Shown here piece by piece: positions 33,269 through 34,623 of a DNA stretch of 34,623 nucleotides. Source of the stretch: Vibrio lentus (GTDB taxonomy: Bacteria; Pseudomonadota; Gammaproteobacteria; Enterobacterales; Vibrionaceae); NCBI RefSeq assembly GCF_002875945.1, contig NZ_MCZK01000135.1, positions 1 through 34,623 on the forward strand. The letters are read 5' to 3'. Below the pieces are notes generated by a model that searched no databases, was not told the DNA's origin, and worked only from the letters and a program-made list of their open reading frames with translations. The translations under genes were made by a program, and so were the position numbers. How positions within the stretch are numbered: the stretch's first letter is position 1; each line of letters starts with the position of its first letter.

Positions 33269-33421
33269 ATGGGCACTTGGATTTTAGAAACACTGTTATG
33301 GGCTGTGGTAACCGTGGCAGTTTGTGTCGCGATTTGGGGTCTTTACTTACCTAATATATTAATCGCATTAGGCGTGTCGGTAGCGGTATCGCTGTTACTG
33401 GGAAATAGCTGGAGAAGCTAG
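33269..33421 (+). CDS. 50-aa small membrane protein with two helices
   Basis: MGTWILETLLWAVVTVAV begins the first hydrophobic helix (about 4-24); the second is about 28-45 (ILIALGVSVAVSLLLG). The C-terminus is short and basic (NSWRS). AGGAG lies 7 bp before the ATG and a plausible regulated promoter lies further upstream, so I consider the ORF real although very short. It has its own promoter copy of the box found before the two-component operon, suggesting it is a regulon member, perhaps a modulator of the sensor or pump. No family recognised. Confidence 0.72.
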   Translation: MGTWILETLLWAVVTVAVCVAIWGLYLPNILIALGVSVAVSLLLGNSWRS

Positions 33422-33468
33422 GATTTAGGCAAGAAGACAATGAGCAAAACGAGGTGTGCACCGACACA

Positions 33469-33567
33469 CCCGACAGCACCTAAATTACAAAGTTACTAAG
33501 TTACTAAGTTACTAAGTTACTAAGTTACTAAGTTACTAAGTACAAATATTAGGTACAAACTGTCGGG
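33469..33567. repeat. inverted repeat enclosing an 8-bp tandem satellite
   Basis: CCCGACAG (33469-33476) pairs with CTGTCGGG (33560-33567), extended inside by ACCTAA (33478-33483) and TTAGGT (33549-33554). The loop holds six full AAGTTACT units (33490-33537) plus a partial one. All frames through the array meet a TAA, so it is non-coding. It lies between the convergent 50-aa and dioxygenase-like genes and may serve as a transcription end; copy number is likely variable between strains. Confidence 0.85.
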
Positions 33568-33578
33568 CGCGAATTAAA

Positions 33579-33902
33579 TTAGCTACTTAGTGTCTCTTCA
33601 AACACACCGAGCTCACGACCAAGCCAAGTCGCACGTACTGTGTGGTCTAGCGTTTCTTCACCGCCTGTTACTGGGTGAATCAGCACCGACATGTCGCCGC
33701 GCTCTTGTTCAAGCCACTCAACAATACCTGACTCTTTGTTCGCAAAGTGAATCTCAAACATCGGCATCTTATGCGGACCAACCAAACGCTGTATTAATGG
33801 GAAAGTCTCTAACACATCTTTACGCTCTGATAGAATTTTCTGGCGCAGTGTTTCTGCTTGCTCTGCAAAGCGCAGAGGGAAATAGATATGACCGTGGTAC
33901 AT
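33579..33902 (-). CDS. DOPA 4,5-dioxygenase family protein
   Basis: 107 aa, a small soluble protein. His-rich blocks typical of the family are seen: YHGHIYFP at the N-terminus, GPHKMPMFEIHF in the middle and SVLIHPVTGGEETLDHTVRATWLG near the end. In fungi and plants the family performs extradiol cleavage of DOPA; bacterial members are common and uncharacterised, so the true substrate is open. It is monocistronic, with its ATG at 33902 after AAAGGAT. The preceding 150 bp (33903-34053) hold its promoter and nothing else I can identify. Confidence 0.85.
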   Translation of the reverse strand: MYHGHIYFPLRFAEQAETLRQKILSERKDVLETFPLIQRLVGPHKMPMFEIHFANKESGIVEWLEQERGDMSVLIHPVTGGEETLDHTVRATWLGRELGVFEETLSS

Positions 33903-34053
33903 GGCACCATCCTTTAGAATTATGATGTCGCAAGTTTATACCTAAACCGCCTTTAATAGCTAAATCTAAATATAATATGCCAGCGCTATCGGTTCTAAAA
34001 AATACTCCATGCCCACGTTCAAATTCGCAATCACTACCAAGTAAAACCTACAG

Positions 34054-34623
34054 CTAACAGCAAGTTTTAGTCGAACTAGTCATGCACTTACGTCTAATCA
34101 ACTGGGACACAATATTAAAGATTAGCCCCGCTAAAAACAGCGTGATGACAATACTTGCACCACTCGGTAAATCGTAATAAGCCGATACCGCTAGACCACA
34201 CAAAATACCGACCGTGCCAATCCCAATACTCGCGATGAAAAAACGGAATCCTTTTAATGTTGCAGCACACAATGCAGGAATAACCAACAAAGCAAACTCC
34301 AAATAGATTCCCGTTAATTTCACGGTAATCGGCATCAAGATAGCGAATATCAGATAAAAGCCACTGCCTTGCATAAATTCGGGCTTAACGCTAATCAACA
34401 CCAACATAGCGGTCGTGATTATTGCCAATGGCCATACATCAGCCCAGGTAGACCACAACAGCTGCCCATTTAGAATGCCTTGAATAAAATCGGCGCCATG
34501 AGGATCTTTGCTGACCAGTAGAATCGCCAGCGAAGCAGACACCACAAACAAACTGCCTATCATTGGTTCTAGGTGTTCTTTGTAACGCTTTTCCATTAGC
34601 GCGATGGCTCTTCTCCGCTTAGA
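34054..34623 (-). CDS. metal ABC transporter permease, ABC-3 (ZnuB/MntB) family, 5' end outside window
   Basis: 190 residues are visible and the frame is still open at the edge (SKRRRAIALMEKRYKEHLEP), so an ATG at 34596 is internal and not the start. About 5 helices remain, corresponding to the C-terminal two thirds of a roughly 280-aa permease. Family cues: the cytoplasmic basic loop, LVSKDPHGADFIQGILNGQLL, LTGIYLEFALLVIPALCA and the AYYDLPSGASIVITLF end. It would import or export Zn, Mn or Fe with an ATPase encoded to the right. The tail ends KTCC, with two cysteines. Confidence 0.82.
   Translation of the reverse strand, partial: SKRRRAIALMEKRYKEHLEPMIGSLFVVSASLAILLVSKDPHGADFIQGILNGQLLWSTWADVWPLAIITTAMLVLISVKPEFMQGSGFYLIFAILMPITVKLTGIYLEFALLVIPALCAATLKGFRFFIASIGIGTVGILCGLAVSAYYDLPSGASIVITLFLAGLIFNIVSQLIRRKCMTSSTKTCC

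Noticed and set aside
33481..33545. Possible CRISPR-like repeat array
   Set aside because: Units are 8 bp, directly adjacent and without spacers, so this is a simple satellite.

Overview
The window looks like chromosome 2 of a marine Vibrio, probably of the Splendidus group. The gene content supports this: a vibrio-type integron attC site, a cra/fruBKA locus arranged as I recall it from vibrio chromosome 2, a nas/nir nitrate assimilation cluster, and moderate GC with typical gammaproteobacterial codon use. This placement is inference from gene content and order; no search was run.

Left edge (1-2000) is accessory DNA. An AT-rich membrane-protein ORF is followed by an attC-like site cut by the window edge, so it is probably an integron gene cassette. 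Next comes an unrecognised 198-aa protein paired with a tiny zinc-ribbon ORF that carries an in-frame stop.

2000-7900 is one catabolic locus read leftward: a CuyA/D-cysteine desulfhydrase-like PLP enzyme, a complete DctPQM TRAP transporter, an alpha/beta hydrolase and a terminator. A divergent LysR regulator shares the promoter region, which holds a perfect TTTTGTTTAACAAAA palindrome. The likely job is uptake and desulfonation or desulfhydration of cysteate, cysteine or a related amino acid.

7900-17750 is assimilatory nitrate reduction. nasA faces away from nirB, nirD, a NarK/NasA-type transporter and a fused PP2C phosphatase/Ser-Thr kinase with a C-terminal membrane anchor. The 490-bp divergent region has a good sigma-54 promoter for each direction and an NtrC-like site between them, pointing to nitrogen-limitation control. 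A 127-bp inverted-repeat element separates nirB from nirD.

17800-23200 is the fructose PTS locus: cra (fruR) divergent from fruB-fruK-fruA, with at least three strong Cra operators between them and a perfect-stem terminator at the end.

23200-29530, read leftward, encodes an ABC six-transmembrane protein without an ATPase domain, an RND adaptor, an RND pump and an AraC-type regulator, with start/stop overlaps throughout.

29600-33430, read rightward, encodes a secreted GyrI-like protein, a membrane di-iron hydroxylase (sterol desaturase superfamily), an OmpR-type response regulator, a histidine kinase and a 50-aa two-helix membrane protein. The same direct-repeat operator, GGTnACC-N4-GTTTACC, lies before the first gene and before the small protein. 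This is the best candidate for an undescribed regulated system in the window.

The right end holds an 8-bp satellite inside a long inverted repeat, a DOPA-4,5-dioxygenase family protein and the 3' part of a metal ABC permease gene cut by the window edge.
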